The notes under the pieces: model-generated
Told to the model about the DNA's origin: nothing
What the model saw: only the letters and a program-made list of their open reading frames with translations
Databases searched by the model: none
Shown here: piece by piece, positions 42,064 through 54,115 of the stretch
Numbering within the stretch: position 1 is the stretch's first letter
Layout of the letters: each line of letters opens with the position of its first letter
Origin: Harmothoe impar
Lineage: Eukaryota > Annelida > Polychaeta > Phyllodocida > Polynoidae
Direction of reading: 5' to 3'
Assembly (NCBI GenBank): GCA_947462335.1
Contig: OX381704.1
Location: 123,924,004 to 123,988,003 of the forward strand
DNA: 64,000 bases
Translations under genes and position numbers: made by a program

Positions 42064-43545
42064 AGTTTAAAAATTAGTCAGTCATTATGCAACAAACCCT
42101 ATATAGTGGTCTCAGGAACTAAAATGGACTTATAGATCACTCAGTCTTTAGGCAACAAACCATATAGTTGTGTATGTTACCAAACTATGCACAAAGGTCA
42201 GTCAGTCTTCACGCAACAAACCCTATATAGTGATCTCAGGAACTAAAATGGACTTCTAAATCAGTCAGTCTTTAAGCAACGAACCCTATATAGTGGTCTC
42301 AGGAACTAAAATGGACTTATGGATCACTCAGTCTTCACACAACAAACCCTATATAGTGGTCTATGGTAACAAACAAGGCTTAATAATTGGCCAGTCTTTA
42401 TGCAACAAACCCTATACAGTGGTCTATAGTACTAAACTGGGTTGCAAAATCAATCAGTCTCTTTGCAACAAGCCCTATATAGTGGTCTATGGTACCAAAC
42501 TGGCTTAAAAAAAGGCCAGTCTTTACGCAACAAACCCTTTATAGTCGTCTAAGGTACAAAAATGGGTTTAAAAATTGGTCAGTTTTTTTCCAACAAACCC
42601 TATATAGTGGTCTCAGGTACCAAATGAGGCTTTAAAATCGGGCAGTCTTTACGCAACAAACCCTATATAGTTGTCTCAGGTACCAAACTAGGCTTAAAAA
42701 TCGGCCAGTCTTTGCGAAACAAACCCTATATAGTGGCCTACGGTATCAAAGTGGGTTTAAAAATCAGCCAGTCCTTACGCAACAAATCCTATATAGTGGT
42801 CTCAGAAACTATATTGGACTTATAGATCAGTCAATCTTTAGGCAACAAACCCTATATAATTGTGTATGTTACCAAACTATGCACAAAGGTCAGTCAGTCT
42901 TTATGCAACAAACCCTATATAATGGTCTCAGGAACTAAAATGGACTTATAGATCACTCAGTCTTCATGCAACAAATCCTATATAGTGGTGTATGGTACCA
43001 AACTTGGTTTAAAAATCAATCAGTCTTTACGCAACAAACCCTATATATAGTGGTCTCAGGTACAAAAGTGGGCTTAAAAATCGGTCAGTCTTTGCGCAAC
43101 AAACCCTATATAGTGGTCTCAGGTACGTAACTAGGCTTAAAAATCGGCCAGTCTTTGCGCAACAAACCCTATATAGTGGCCTACAGTATCAAAGTGGGTT
43201 TAAAAATCAGTCAGTCTTTACGCAATAAATCCTATATAGTGGTCTCAGAAACAAAAATGGACTTATAGATCAGTCAGTCTTTAGGCAACAAACCCTATAT
43301 ATAGTGGTCGCTGGTACCAAAGTATGCTCAAAGGTCAGTCAGTCTTTACGCAACAAATCCTATAAAGTGGTCTCATAAACTAAAATGGACCTATAAATCA
43401 GTGGTCTATGGTACCTAACTGCACTTAAAGATCAGCCAGTCTTCAGGCAACAAACCCTATATAGTATAGGGTTTGTTGCGTGAAGACTGGCCCATTTTTA
43501 AGCCCAGTTTGGTACCATAGACCACTATATAGGGTTTGTTGCCTA
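42064..43545. repeat. About 62-bp tandem array with inverted end
   Basis: Roughly two dozen units carry CAACAAACCCTATATAGTGG, then TCTCAGGTACCAAACTAGGC, then TTAAAAATCGGCCAGTCTTT. At 43458-43475 the array turns round: TATAGGGTTTGTTGCG begins an inverted unit. A few more units lie at 33507-33616 on the other side of LINE-1. The final 43545-43750 has short repeats of TTTGTAGTCTAAAGACA. No coding frame. Confidence 0.9.
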
Positions 43546-43750
43546 AAGACAGATTGTTTGTAGCCTAAAGACATTTGTGGTCTAAAGACATTTGGAGCCT
43601 AAAGACATTTGTGGTTTAAAGACATTTGTAGTCTAAAGAAATTTGTGCTTTTAAGGCTGGTTTGTAGTGTAAAGACACGCGGAGTGTCTTTATGCAACAA
43701 ATTGGTATCACTTTGTAGTCTAAAGACTGGTTTGTAGTGTAAAGACCCCA

Positions 43751-44754
43751 CAGCCTGCATAGGCTGAGCTGTTCTGGCATACTCCGGTAGGAAGTCCCTG
43801 TAGTAGCTACAGAAGCCAAGGAAAGACCGTATGTCCTTAGGTCCTTCCGGCTTTTCCCATTCCGACACAACATCTAGCTTTTCGGGATCATCCTTAACGC
43901 CCTCAGTGGATATTATCCGACCAAGATAGTTAATTGAAGTCCTGAATAGGTGACACTGCTTTGGTTTCAATTTCAAACCATTGGTTATCAACCTCTCGAA
44001 AATTTTGCTAAGGTAGCCAGGCACGAATCGAAGGTTTTCCCAAATACAATCACATGGTCCATGTACACCAAACATTCTTTCCATAACAGGTCTCTCAACA
44101 GAGATTCTATCATGGCTTCGAATGTTGCAGGGGCGTTACACAACCCGAACGGCATCACATTATATTGAAAAAGACCCACATGGCTCGAAAAAGCTGTCTT
44201 TTCCTGATCCTCTTCCTTCATTCCAACCTGCCAGTATCCGGATTGTAAATCCAGCATACAGAACCATTGGTTTCCGCCCAGGGAATCAATAGTCTCGTTT
44301 ATACGGGGGAGAGGATAGGAGTTTTTCTTTGTGCAACCATTGAACTTCCGATAATCGATACAGAAGCGAATTGTGCTGTTTTTCTTAGTCACCATCTGAA
44401 CAGGACTGGACCAGGGGCTAGTGCTGGGAACAATCACCCCTAATCTCAGCTGATTTCCTTCTTGGCCATCAATTTCTTCTTCAAAGGTAGGCGTCTATAA
44501 GGGTACTTGAAAGGTACAGCGTTGTCTGTATTGATTGAATGTAGCACCATATCAGTTCGGCCCAACCCAGTGGGTTCCCCAAATGCTACATCATACTTCA
44601 TCAATAGTCGTCTCAACTGATCTTTCTGCTCCCCCGTCACCAGGCTCGAATCGTCCACCAACTTCTGGAGTTCCAGACGCAAATCAAGTGTTTCAAGCAG
44701 GGGTGATGCGGGGACAATTGGGCACTGCTGACCATCTCTAGCTCCTGTATCCAA
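43751..44754 (-). pseudogene. Gypsy-A protease end and reverse transcriptase
   Basis: GEPTGLGRTDMVLHSINTD precedes a Gypsy RT: PSTSPWSSPVQMVTKKNSTI, FCIDYRKFNGCTKKNSYPLP, FCMLDLQSGYWQVGM, YNVMPFGLCNAPATFE. The catalytic box reads CLVYMDHVIVF, where His replaces the second catalytic Asp, which should abolish activity. The connection (YRDFLPEYARTAQPMQ) then runs into the tandem-repeat element at 43750. A frameshift separates 44446 and 44437, and another lies near 43990. Confidence 0.88.
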
Positions 44755-44879
44755 TTTGTCACTCCCCTAGTACTTCCTCCTTGGACGTCTACTTCTCTGG
44801 GTTTATTGGACATACCTGGAAGGAACTGATCAGGTCCCTCCTCCAAGCTTCCAATCTCTTCTGTACCTCGGACTTTATC

Positions 44880-45933
44880 GCTTGCACCGTTGGTGATAAG
44901 CTGGCACACATTCACCCTAGGGGTTACCACATTGCCATCCCGACCAACCCCTCTAGTTTTCCGTCTTTTTCTCTTCAGGCTTTGGTACCGGCTTCTCAGC
45001 TGGACATTCTGCTGCAAAGTGTCCCAGGGCCTGACACCGGTAACACTTCCTGGTGGTTTCATCCACCCTTGGCTTCGAATTCCTTCCTGCAGGTTGCTGA
45101 TTTCCAGACATCAAGTCAGTCAACCGTAACAGAAGTTCTTCCATAGAACTAGGAGTTGAGGATTTAGTCTAAGGTGCACTTGTGGCTCCAGAGATTGCAG
45201 GAGGTGTTTTCCTGTCCGCCTTCGGATAGTGCTTCAAATTCGAATTGGAATAAGATTTGCCGCTGTTCTTTTGAGCAACTGCGCCAATCTCCTGCTCCCT
45301 TCCAGAATCACCTTCCTCTGTATCAGAGGCAGGTGGGTCTTGTACCACACTGGAAGTTCTCGAAAATACTTTTGAAGACAGCAGATGCCGTGTCCTGTCA
45401 TAGTCTTCTATGGCCATGAACAAATCGGTGAGAGAAGTTCCAGCTTTCCAACTATCACAGGCTACCGTTCGTTCATCAGAGTCCCTCAATCCTTTAATGT
45501 ATTGTGAGAACAAATCATCAAGGAACTGTGGGTCATCTAATTGCCATCGTGGTTTAGCCTTTTGTAAGAGACCTTGCAGTTCCAGGCCAAACACACAATG
45601 AGACTCATTTGGTTTTTGAGTCCTTTTTCGAAACAACCGAAGCGGATCCTCATTACCCACATTACCGATCAGGTAACTGGCGCATTCCACCAATTGGGTA
45701 AATGATCCGGCACCATGCATCGTTCTGACCACCGATTATACCTCATGTCGTCCATGAAGTCTGCGAACCAATCCTGCCATGGCTGTCTGCCTGTGAAAGG
45801 AACAGGAGTGCTCGCAGTGCGTCTTGCAGCATTGTGGTTGTCCCTGTGTAACAAGCGAGACTGCTCAATGCTCCAATCTACGATATCAGCATTATCAGCC
45901 TGTCTGCTAACACAGTCCACCCCCATCTCAGCA
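44880..45933 (-). pseudogene. Gypsy-A gag: capsid domain and CCHC knuckle
   Basis: Capsid-like helices (FGLELQGLLQKAKPRWQLDD, FLDDLFSQYIKGLRDS), an acidic linker (DTEEGDSGREQE), then one zinc knuckle KCYRCQALGHFAAECP (C-x2-C-x4-H-x4-C). Upstream, FTGRQPWQDWFADFMDDM marks the start of the capsid part. Several frames are used. LINE-2 inserted at 45934; the N-terminal gag lies at 51877-52644. Confidence 0.8.
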
Positions 45934-48900
45934 GCATTCACCACTCAATAGGCCCCAGGTGGTTAGGCCTATGTTATCAGAGCAACAACAACTTCCTATT
46001 CATTTTCCCCGGCACCAGTCACACTCTATTCACCAGTTCAGAGGTGGGTCACCTGTTCATCCTACCAGCTTCCCTGGTCATAGGACACCAGTTCAGGGAA
46101 CATCACAGCAGCAGAACTTAGGACTACCATTTTCACCTAGGCCTATGCTATTTCAGCATCACCTATACCAGCAACAAGTGCAACAAATGCTGCAACAACA
46201 ACAATATGTACAACAGGAGCATGTACAGCGTACTGAGGCTGTAAAGAGTCTGCTTGTCTCTTACTTGTCTTGGAATAATGCTGAGCAGACACATCCAAGA
46301 CAAGTAGTGTAACATTTATATTGGGTTGCTGATTAATGTATGATGGCGAGTGGATTGGATCCAGTATATACAGATGATTAGTATTATCCTGGCTTACAGA
46401 AAAGTTTCTATCAGAGGATCATTGGTACTAAAAGAGTGGATGAGTGCTCAGTCTACATCATAGGAGATTCACGTCTGAAAGATGTATACTGTTTGTTGTC
46501 GCAAAAAACAAATACACATTGTGTGATAAATTATTCAATGGGCCTAAGTACTGATCAGGCGAGGTATGTGACTCAGTACCGGTTGTTCAGAGAACACTTG
46601 AATATAATATTTCTTACATGAAGAATACAAAAAGACCAGTGCTTGGTCAAAGACAGTTTGTGTGATGCATATATGAACTTGATATCACACTACCGGTAAA
46701 TTTCTAGAAGACTGATATCAAACTGTGGATAGGCTTAAAATTGTACCGGTACTTAGATCTCCTTTAAATTGCCAACAATTTAAGATAATCTTGAACGCAA
46801 CTAGACAGGTTCAGTGGACAGTCTGGGTTCAATGATGATTCATACACTGTGCATATAACACTCTAAAAGAATGAAGAATGACGTTCAGCGTGCGACAACC
46901 ATTCAGCTAGATCATCCAACCTGCCGATTGTATTAATCTTAAACGCAACCAGACTGGTTCAGTGGATAGTCTTGGTTCAAATATGATTCAGAGAATGTAT
47001 ATATGTGGTTTGCTAAAATAATAATAAGAATAAATTACAATGTGTCATAAACATTCAACTAAATCGTCTAACTCGCCAAATTAAATTGTTAAGTTGTATA
47101 AAGGTATATTAGAGGGTGCAGGTTCAGTGAACAGCCCTTTTGATATATTGAAAAATGTTATTTTATTGATAGTATGTATAATAATATGTAAGTATTGTAA
47201 ATGCTACCAATTCTTATTGAGAAAGTTTACCGTAAATTGTAATCACAGATGAATTACGCATTAAGTCCTTTTGCATTTTTCTGCATAATTTTAAATATTG
47301 AATTTTGAAAACACAGTTGTTATTACATTATTATACACTTGCTTAAAACATAGCCAGTGTGTAATATTGCATTATCTTCTTAAAGATAATATGTAAAATA
47401 TTGTAAAAAGCTGTTACGGTACATCAGGTTAGAACATTGCATGCTGGTTTAGGTACTAGTAAATCTGTTCATCATTGCTTGTACCAAGTATACACTATCA
47501 TGAATCTTGATAGCTGTGCCAAAGTATGTTTGAAATTCATAGTAATTAAGAATTTACCAATCAAATTTATATTTATTTGTGGAAATGTAGCATCTAGAAT
47601 GATCAAGGACCTTATTATGGAAATATGGGTCCGGACGTTAATACTTTTACTGGTTCTAATGTAAAAGAATTAAAGGGTTTGGGTGTCTTACACATGAACT
47701 GCAAAAAAGATGAGATGCATAAATTATTGAATAACTGGGATATTATAACTGTATCTGAAACATGGTTGAAAGAGACACATGATGAATCTATGATTGCTTG
47801 GCCTGGTAAAACATATTTTTAGACTTGATAGAACCAATAACGGTGCTGGAGGGGTGATGTGTTTAGTACCAACTAACATTGCACCATACTGTGTTATTAA
47901 AAAGAAATTGACGGTATCTAATTCTAATCTTGAATGCCTCACATTGAATATTGATATCCCTAAGTGTAAGAGAATGATAGTTTTGACTGTATATAGGCCG
48001 CCTCATAAAGATATTAATGTTTTATGTAATCATATACAATTAATTGGGGAAAACTCAGATAAGGAAATTTGGATCTGTGGCGACTATAATATGGACTTTA
48101 GCAAAACAGATACTGATTGTTTTAGAAATGTCATTTGGAAATGTAAAGTATTTGGTGCACTCCCATTAATTAATTCAATTACTAGATATAAAAAGAAGAA
48201 AAATGGTAGACGAGGTGGGGGCTCATGTATTGATAATATAATCACAAATTGTCGCTTCATCAGTGAGACGGGTTCTTAATGTACTTCTATCTGATCACCT
48301 ACGAGTTTTTGCGGTAAAGAAAAAAGAGAAAATGGACTTTGTGACAAGGGAAACTATTGGTAGATCATACAAAAACTATAACTTTAATGACTTAGCAGAA
48401 AGGCTGCTGTTTAGTGATTGGGAATCCTTCTACAACCTGGATCAAGTGGGAAAAAGTGGGACTTTATAATTGATATAATTTCAGATTATCTTGAGGAGTA
48501 TTGCCCTCTAAGAACCATTACTTTTAAGGATCATGGAAATGATTGGTTTAGTAATGAAATATTAGAATTAGTAAATTTGCGTAGAGATAATTTAATTCAT
48601 CTTAAAAATACTGAGGATGACAAATATTTAGATGAGGCTAAACGTTTGCGTCAATCTATCACAGTGGCCATAAAGCAATCTAAATCAATGATATTTAAGG
48701 AGAAATTGGAGGAGCATAAAGGAAACCCAAAACATTTTGGAAATCTGTGAATGGTTTGTTGAAACATAGAAATGGAGTGCAGATGCCCAGGTTAAAGGGT
48801 ATGGATGGGGTAAATTATATTGATTATGAAAAAAAAGAACGAGTTTATTAACGATTTCTTTTCCACAGTAGGAGATAAACTGTTTAAGAGTAAACTTGAT

Positions 48901-51876
48901 GGTGGTCTAGGGTCTAGATATAAGTGACACAATTTATAACACTCCATGTGAGGATACATATGTGCATGATCATTTGAGTATTGATGTTGACTTTGAGAAT
49001 GTTAAAGAAGTAGTAAGAAACATTAATATTAGTTAACCTTCTGGTGTGAACAACATTAACTCTAAAATATTGAAGGATGTTTTTCAATATATTATTCCCC
49101 AGCAAAGACACATGTTTCAATATTCTTTTGACAATGGAGATTTTCCTAATGTATGGGCAAAGGCTGTAATTACTCCACTACCAAAAGGTGGGGATGCATC
49201 ATCAGTTTCAAATTTAAGACCAATAAGTATAAAATTATTAATGACTGTCAATTTGGGTACAGGAAAAATTGTAGTACTGGAGAGGCTGTATTTAACTATA
49301 TGAACGACTTGTTTAGATATAGAGATTTAAGTCACTATACTGCTGCTACATACATAGATATGCGTAAAGCATTTGATAGCATACATCATGGCATATTACT
49401 GAAAAAAATGTCTACAATTGGTATAAATTACAAATTTTTAAAGTGGTTAGAATCCTATCTGAGTGATAGAACTCAGCAAACAAAAGTTGATGGAATTATT
49501 TCAGATGTCAAACCTATTAATTTTGGAGTTCTACAAGGTTCAGTTTTGGGACCTTTGCTATTTATTATGTTCATAAATGATATTGCTAAATGTGTAAAAA
49601 ATAGTAAGGTAATAATGTATGCTGATGATATTGCTGTGTATAGTAACAGTTCAAATTTTAGATTAGCTGAAAGAGCTGTGCAAATTCTTGATTCTTAATT
49701 CAATATCTGATTGGTGTAATCAAAATATTATGACTATTAATGTTAAGAAAACCCAATGTATGTGGTTTGCCTCTTCACAAAAAATAGGATTAGCTCCACG
49801 GCTAAATTTGTCAATAGGTGGTCTAAAACTGGATTCAGTCTCGTGTTATAAATATCTAGGGGCAAGTATTGATTCAGAGTTAACACTATCAACTTTCATT
49901 AAGGATATGAACTGTAAAATAACTAATAAGATATTTAAATTGGCAAAATTAATGTTTATGGTTGATGAACATACAGCTATTGCTATTTATAGGCAAACTA
50001 TTTTGCCCTTTGCTGACTATTGTTGTTTCTTGGTGGATTCAGCTGCTAAGAAATCATTGGTGGATAAAATTCAAGTGCTTCAAAATCAAACGCTAAGGGT
50101 ATGCTTGAGAACAAAAATGATTAATGAAACAGTTGTAGGCTTACATAAAAGATGTGAGATTCCTTTGTTGGTTGACAGAAGGAAGGAGTTATTATATTCG
50201 CTAATGTTTAGAAAGTCAGTGAAAATTCTCAGGGTGGATATGGCTAGACAAAGACGACAAGCTGGTAATTTCAATTTTGCATTAAAAAGGCCAAGGACAG
50301 ATTCCTATTTAAAGTCACCATACTATAGAGGTGTCAAATTATGGGATACCATAGATTAAGATTTTTAGTTCATGATTAAAAAAGAACATTTTAAAACTCA
50401 TGTAAAAAACTAATTCTCCACCAATATGCAAGGAAAGCATTAACAGCAGAGAATTTATCAACATGCAGCTTCGTATTAGGGCTAGAAATGATGTTTTGGT
50501 TAATTTAGATTGATTAATGAACTAACTGCTGTTTCTGTTCCTATATTGTACTATCTTATATGTGTGTTTTGCCAGTGCTATTCCTGATGAATGGTACTGT
50601 AATGTTATCCAATTTTGATATGTGATACCAAACTTCAAACTTAATATACACGAGGTAAACTGTAATAAGACAGATGCTACATACATGTTGTAAATAATCT
50701 AATTTTTTCAAGCATGGACTTCACCCAAAATTAAGATTGTCTATAGTTTTAAGGGTATTTATATATATGAATATAGGTATAGCTTCCAATGTACCGTGTA
50801 AATATTATATTCATGTTCATTACTATGTAAGGTACTATTCTCATACATGTACGTTTTCATTCATAACCAGCGCCTTCGGCGACTGGATTTTGATGACAAA
50901 TTCTAGAAAAAGTAAGCCTATTGGGCCTATACAGGAATTGTCTAGCCCCCAATGCCCCCTATAGGTCTATGTACCATTGAGCCACACACATCTTAAGTTG
51001 GCCTACCTAAAACTATGTATGCTATGCCTTTCTTTCACATAGGCCTATTCACCCTACCCCCTGCCCCTTCAGCGTTGCTTTTTCCTGGGGCAATATTGTG
51101 AAAAGAAAGGCCTATCTATAGGCCTAAAGTCTAAGTCACCCAACCCTCCCCCCCCCCATCCCTGCACACAGCCACCTCGGCGACGCGCACGGAACGGCGC
51201 GGGAAAGGCTGAGCCGCCCATCAGCGTCCCTCTGACCCACATGATGCCGTCACCTCGCCATGGCAACCATGCCGTGCGTCTGACTACCTCACTCTCCAAA
51301 CACATTCTCTCAGAGCTGGCCGACTGAGAAGTTTAGCTGCATGTATCATCATAGTTACCTTTAGTATAAAACCCAAACTGGGATATCCGATTAATAGGCA
51401 TATCTACTGTGGAATCCCATTAGATTTGGTCTCAATCATACCACATTTATCTTATTTCAGTGCCATAATCAAGAAGAAAACAATGGCGGATTTTTGCAAA
51501 ATTTCGCTCTCTTGTTGCTAGGTCCATTGTGCGAGACTATTTGTATTAGGCCTAGGTGTGTTATCATGTTGTTCTTTGAAATAAAATGGAATTCTAAGAA
51601 TTAGTGTGATAGAAAGACGAAGGATCACATATAAAGGACTCCAAATATTAGTTAAAGCAAAATCAAGAAAGAAATCGAGTTAGCTTTGAAAAAAGTACAT
51701 ATTTTGATCTAGCCTCTTTTGCTTTATCTGTTCCCGGCGATCACTCATGCCTATTTCAATGGGGTGGTTTGCTGGTGCCAACTAATGCCGTTTTATATAT
51801 AGGGGAAACACCAAAGGATTTTTTGTCTTGTACGTCACTATGTGGACGACAAATGAAGAAATTTAAAAAAAAAAGA
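45934..51876 (+). mobile_element. LINE-2: older CR1/L2-like non-LTR retrotransposon
   Basis: Plus strand, flanked by CATCTCAGCA (45924-45933 and 51877-51886), which in Gypsy-A copy 1 (near 19655) occurs once as CATGTCAGCA. The 3' end is an A-rich tail (51861-51876). 5' part: Gln-rich frame 45959-46312 and a short frame starting CSVYIIGDSRLKDVYCLL (46436-46621) that resembles a GDS-type esterase start. 46700-47600 shows no gene. ORF2 is 47627-50359. 50360-51876 is non-coding 3' sequence, unusually long, possibly with another insertion. Confidence 0.85.
47627..50359 (+). pseudogene. LINE-2 ORF2: endonuclease and RT, decayed
   Basis: Endonuclease: VLHMNCKKDEMHKLLNNWDI, ITVSETWLKETHDES, LTVYRPPHKD, EIWICGDYNMDFS, LSDHLRVFAVKKKEK. 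RT: FPNVWAKAVITPLPKGGDAS, then a deletion, FGYRKNCSTGEAVFNYMNDL, TYIDMRKAFDSIHHG, GVLQGSVLGPLLF and the catalytic VIMYADDIAVY. The C-terminal region has IYRQTILPFADYCCFLVDSA and YYRGVKLWDTID. Frameshifts occur near 47820, 48270, 48470, 48750 and 49690. Same broad family as the other LINE but clearly older. Confidence 0.88.
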
Positions 51877-52644
51877 CATCTCAGCAATGCAGGGATTCTA
51901 ATCGTAAATGAACTTCATCCCTGGGGACATTGATTCACGTCGAGAGACTCGTCTACCTGCATTTGTAGGAGATCTCCCTGTCCTCCTTGTGGAGGCATTC
52001 GAATGTTCATTCGGATCAGATCTCGAAGATCTATCACTCAAACCGATACGGCTTGGTCTCTCTTGAGAGCTTGACCGGCTGGGGGGATTTGAATAGTCAT
52101 CATCGTATGACGTTGAGCGTTGTCCACGTAGTGACGACCTTCCATCGGAATCACCTGTATTGATGGTCACCCTTCTGGATCTTCCTCAGGATGAGGCAGC
52201 AGTACCACCCCCACCAGACGTTGAGTCATAGATCCCATCATTAACATGATTGAACCCCGAATAGCCACTTCCAGTTGCCTCCTTCTCCCGTTTCAACTGT
52301 AAATCTTGCAGTTCCTGGGTGACACGGTCCTTTTCTCCCATCATCGCTTTGGTTGCTTCCCTGATCGTCTCATAGAGTTCTTCTGATTCTGGTACAGTCT
52401 TGTCCTGTTGTTGTTCAAGAACCTCAGTCCGCCGTCGTAAGACATCTTGCTGATGGGAGAGCTGATCTTCCATATGTACCAGCTCCGCCTTCGTTGTATC
52501 CAAGCGGTTCTTCTTCTCCATTGTCGCACAGTCTAACTCCTCATTTTTGCTACGGAGTTGTGCCAACCGATGACTCAGGGCTTCGAACTCTGCATTCATC
52601 CTGTCCACCTCTGCAATCCTTGCTTCCTCGAATCGATTCTTCTC
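51877..52644 (-). pseudogene. Gypsy-A gag N-terminal coiled coil (copy 2)
   Basis: Coiled-coil frame 52608-52186 (MDRMNAEFEALSHRLAQLRS, then KAELVHMEDQLSHQQDVLRR) followed by a Ser/Arg-rich linker (52170-51898: SRSSSQERPSRIG). It joins directly to a shortened 5' LTR at 52645, so the primer-binding site and gag start are deleted. Continues at 45933 beyond LINE-2. Confidence 0.8.
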
Positions 52645-53058
52645 GGTTCACTTGGTTTAACCATTCAAAGATGTACAGCGTTCTACCAGTAGTTCAAAGT
52701 CAGCAGAGCTGGATGATCTGGTCCTGAGCCAGCATGACTGGTGCAGGAGCCAGAGTGTGGGAGGGGTGTAGGTGCCCCGATCGAAAAGGTAACGAAGGTA
52801 TCGAAAGGTGTGGGTCAGAGCTCGTTCTGGGACGAACTCCCTGAGGTAGCCAACCTCGGCCTCTTATATACCCTGAGCACGGACCAAGCAGTGTCGACGT
52901 GGCACTCCACCGGAGCGCTGTCTGGAGTGCCCTGCCTGGCTCCGCTACCGGATAACCAAAAGGACATGGCGTAGGTGTTGCCACCTAGTGTCCGAAGGAG
53001 GCACTTCAGGCTCTGACTCCATGGACCCATATGTACACGCATTATTCGTGCCCCTACA
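52645..53058 (-). repeat. Gypsy-A 5' LTR (copy 2), U5 side deleted
   Basis: Matches 23642-24033 almost base for base (GGTTCACTTGGTTTAACCAT to GTGCCCCTACA) but lacks the first ~115 bases of the plus-strand LTR. CTTA follows at 53059-53062 as target duplication. Confidence 0.9.
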
Positions 53059-53062
53059 CTTA

Positions 53063-53290
53063 TTTGTCTTTGTGTTTTGTCCAAAAAAAAATTTCTACAA
53101 AATAATTTTCTCTCTACCAAATTCAGCCCTTTGATTGGTTAATCTATTTTGGGCACACCCTCATTTGCATGATAAGCCCCTCCGCCTTTGAATAATAATT
53201 AGTCAAGTGACCAAATACTTGACACTCATTGGTTTAGAAACTAGGTCACATCCTCATTTGCATATTGAGTAGAAATTATTAAATGTTGGC
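53063..53290 (-). repeat. Right end of old Polinton-2 (inverted match to 2645-2870)
   Basis: The reverse complement shares AAACCAATGAG, AGTATTTGGTCAC, GACTAATTATT and GAGGGTGTG in the same order with 2645-2870. It ends about 535 bases before the next GPCR exon. Confidence 0.55.
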
Positions 53291-53824
53291 CTGTGATTGG
53301 CTGCATGTTGATGGAGTGGTTTCAACGTTTGCACTAAAAATACTACTACTTATCATCACTTTGCCCAATCATTGTTTTATTGTAATACAAGAGGCTTGGC
53401 ATTCTTTTTGTCAACCTGGGTTACTAAGACAGGGCTCGCTATGTTACAAGAGACCCTTCTTCAATACTATTGCAACCTGAGTGTGACTGTTTCAATTTCT
53501 ATTTCTATATTATTTTAGTAGACTATCATAATATAACAGTACATCATGTCTATATCTAGGTTATTTTGTACATTAAGTTTCCAGAAGCAGTTGAAGCCTG
53601 TGCATATTTAACCTGACCTAGCTTGCCTTGGGCAGGAGGGGGCTCATTCATCATCGACCTTTATTTCTAATTTGATAGTTGTATTACTTTTTTTATAAAT
53701 CAATATCCTTCACATAATTATAAATACTGGTTGAGTATCATTGATGCTGCACCTGATATCAATGTCAATGAAACAACACATAAAATAAAGACAAAACAGA
53801 AATGTTTGCATTTCCTGGTTTCAG

Positions 53825-53954
53825 ATATTTTACCATCTGTTGGCCAATGAAGACGATCCTAAAGTTTACCCCCAAGAAAACATTCCTGATCATTATTGTG
53901 AATTGGTTCATATCGGGAGTGATGGCCTATGGATTTCTAGCATTAAACTACAAG
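53825..53954 (+). CDS. GPCR exon: after E/DRY through TM4
   Basis: Acceptor ttcag at 53820-53824, donor GTAAGT from 53955. The first base completes the Arg codon of the E/DRY motif; the rest encodes YFTICWPMKTILKFTPKKTF and the TM4 helix LIIIVNWFISGVMAYGFLAL with the conserved Trp4.50. Ends in phase 0. Confidence 0.9.
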
Positions 53955-54115
53955 GTAAGTTGTCTTACAAGACATCCATACAAATATCCCCATGTTTATT
54001 GATCCACATAAGTATCCCCTCTGGAAAGTGTCATTTCATCTATAGCAGATTAATCCTCTCTCCCCAAATATAAGTTATCACAAGAGCAGACCTGATCATT
54101 GATTTTTTTTCCTTT

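Larger units (their letters stand above)
33507..43750. mobile_element. Tandem-repeat-bearing element inserted in Gypsy-A RT
   Basis: It separates Gypsy-A sequence ending CCGGAGTCCAGTGAG (33506) from CAGCCTGCATAGGCTGAG (43751), which are contiguous apart from a few bases in copy 1 near 17350. Its ends are similar in inverted sense: GTTTTTACGCAACAAACC on the left and, read inward from the right, GTCTTTACACTACAAACC. The body is a tandem array of about 62-bp units, split by LINE-1. There is no transposase, so it is non-autonomous; class unknown. Confidence 0.7.
23527..53058 (-). mobile_element. Gypsy-A copy 2, one element spread over 29.5 kb
   Basis: The two outermost LTRs (3' LTR 23527-24033, 5' LTR 52645-53058) are flanked by the same CTTA (23523-23526 and 53059-53062), showing they belong to one insertion. 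Read on the minus strand the parts are colinear: 5' LTR, gag coiled coil, [LINE-2], gag capsid and CCHC, protease/RT, [tandem-repeat element with LINE-1], RNase H and integrase, [tyrosine-recombinase element], [DNA transposon], integrase end, ORF3, polypurine tract, 3' LTR. Each insert has its own target-site signature and the host reading frame resumes behind it. Confidence 0.9.

Noticed and set aside
42064..43470. CRISPR array
   Set aside because: Repeats are contiguous ~62-bp units without unique spacers, in an animal nuclear setting; it is a minisatellite.
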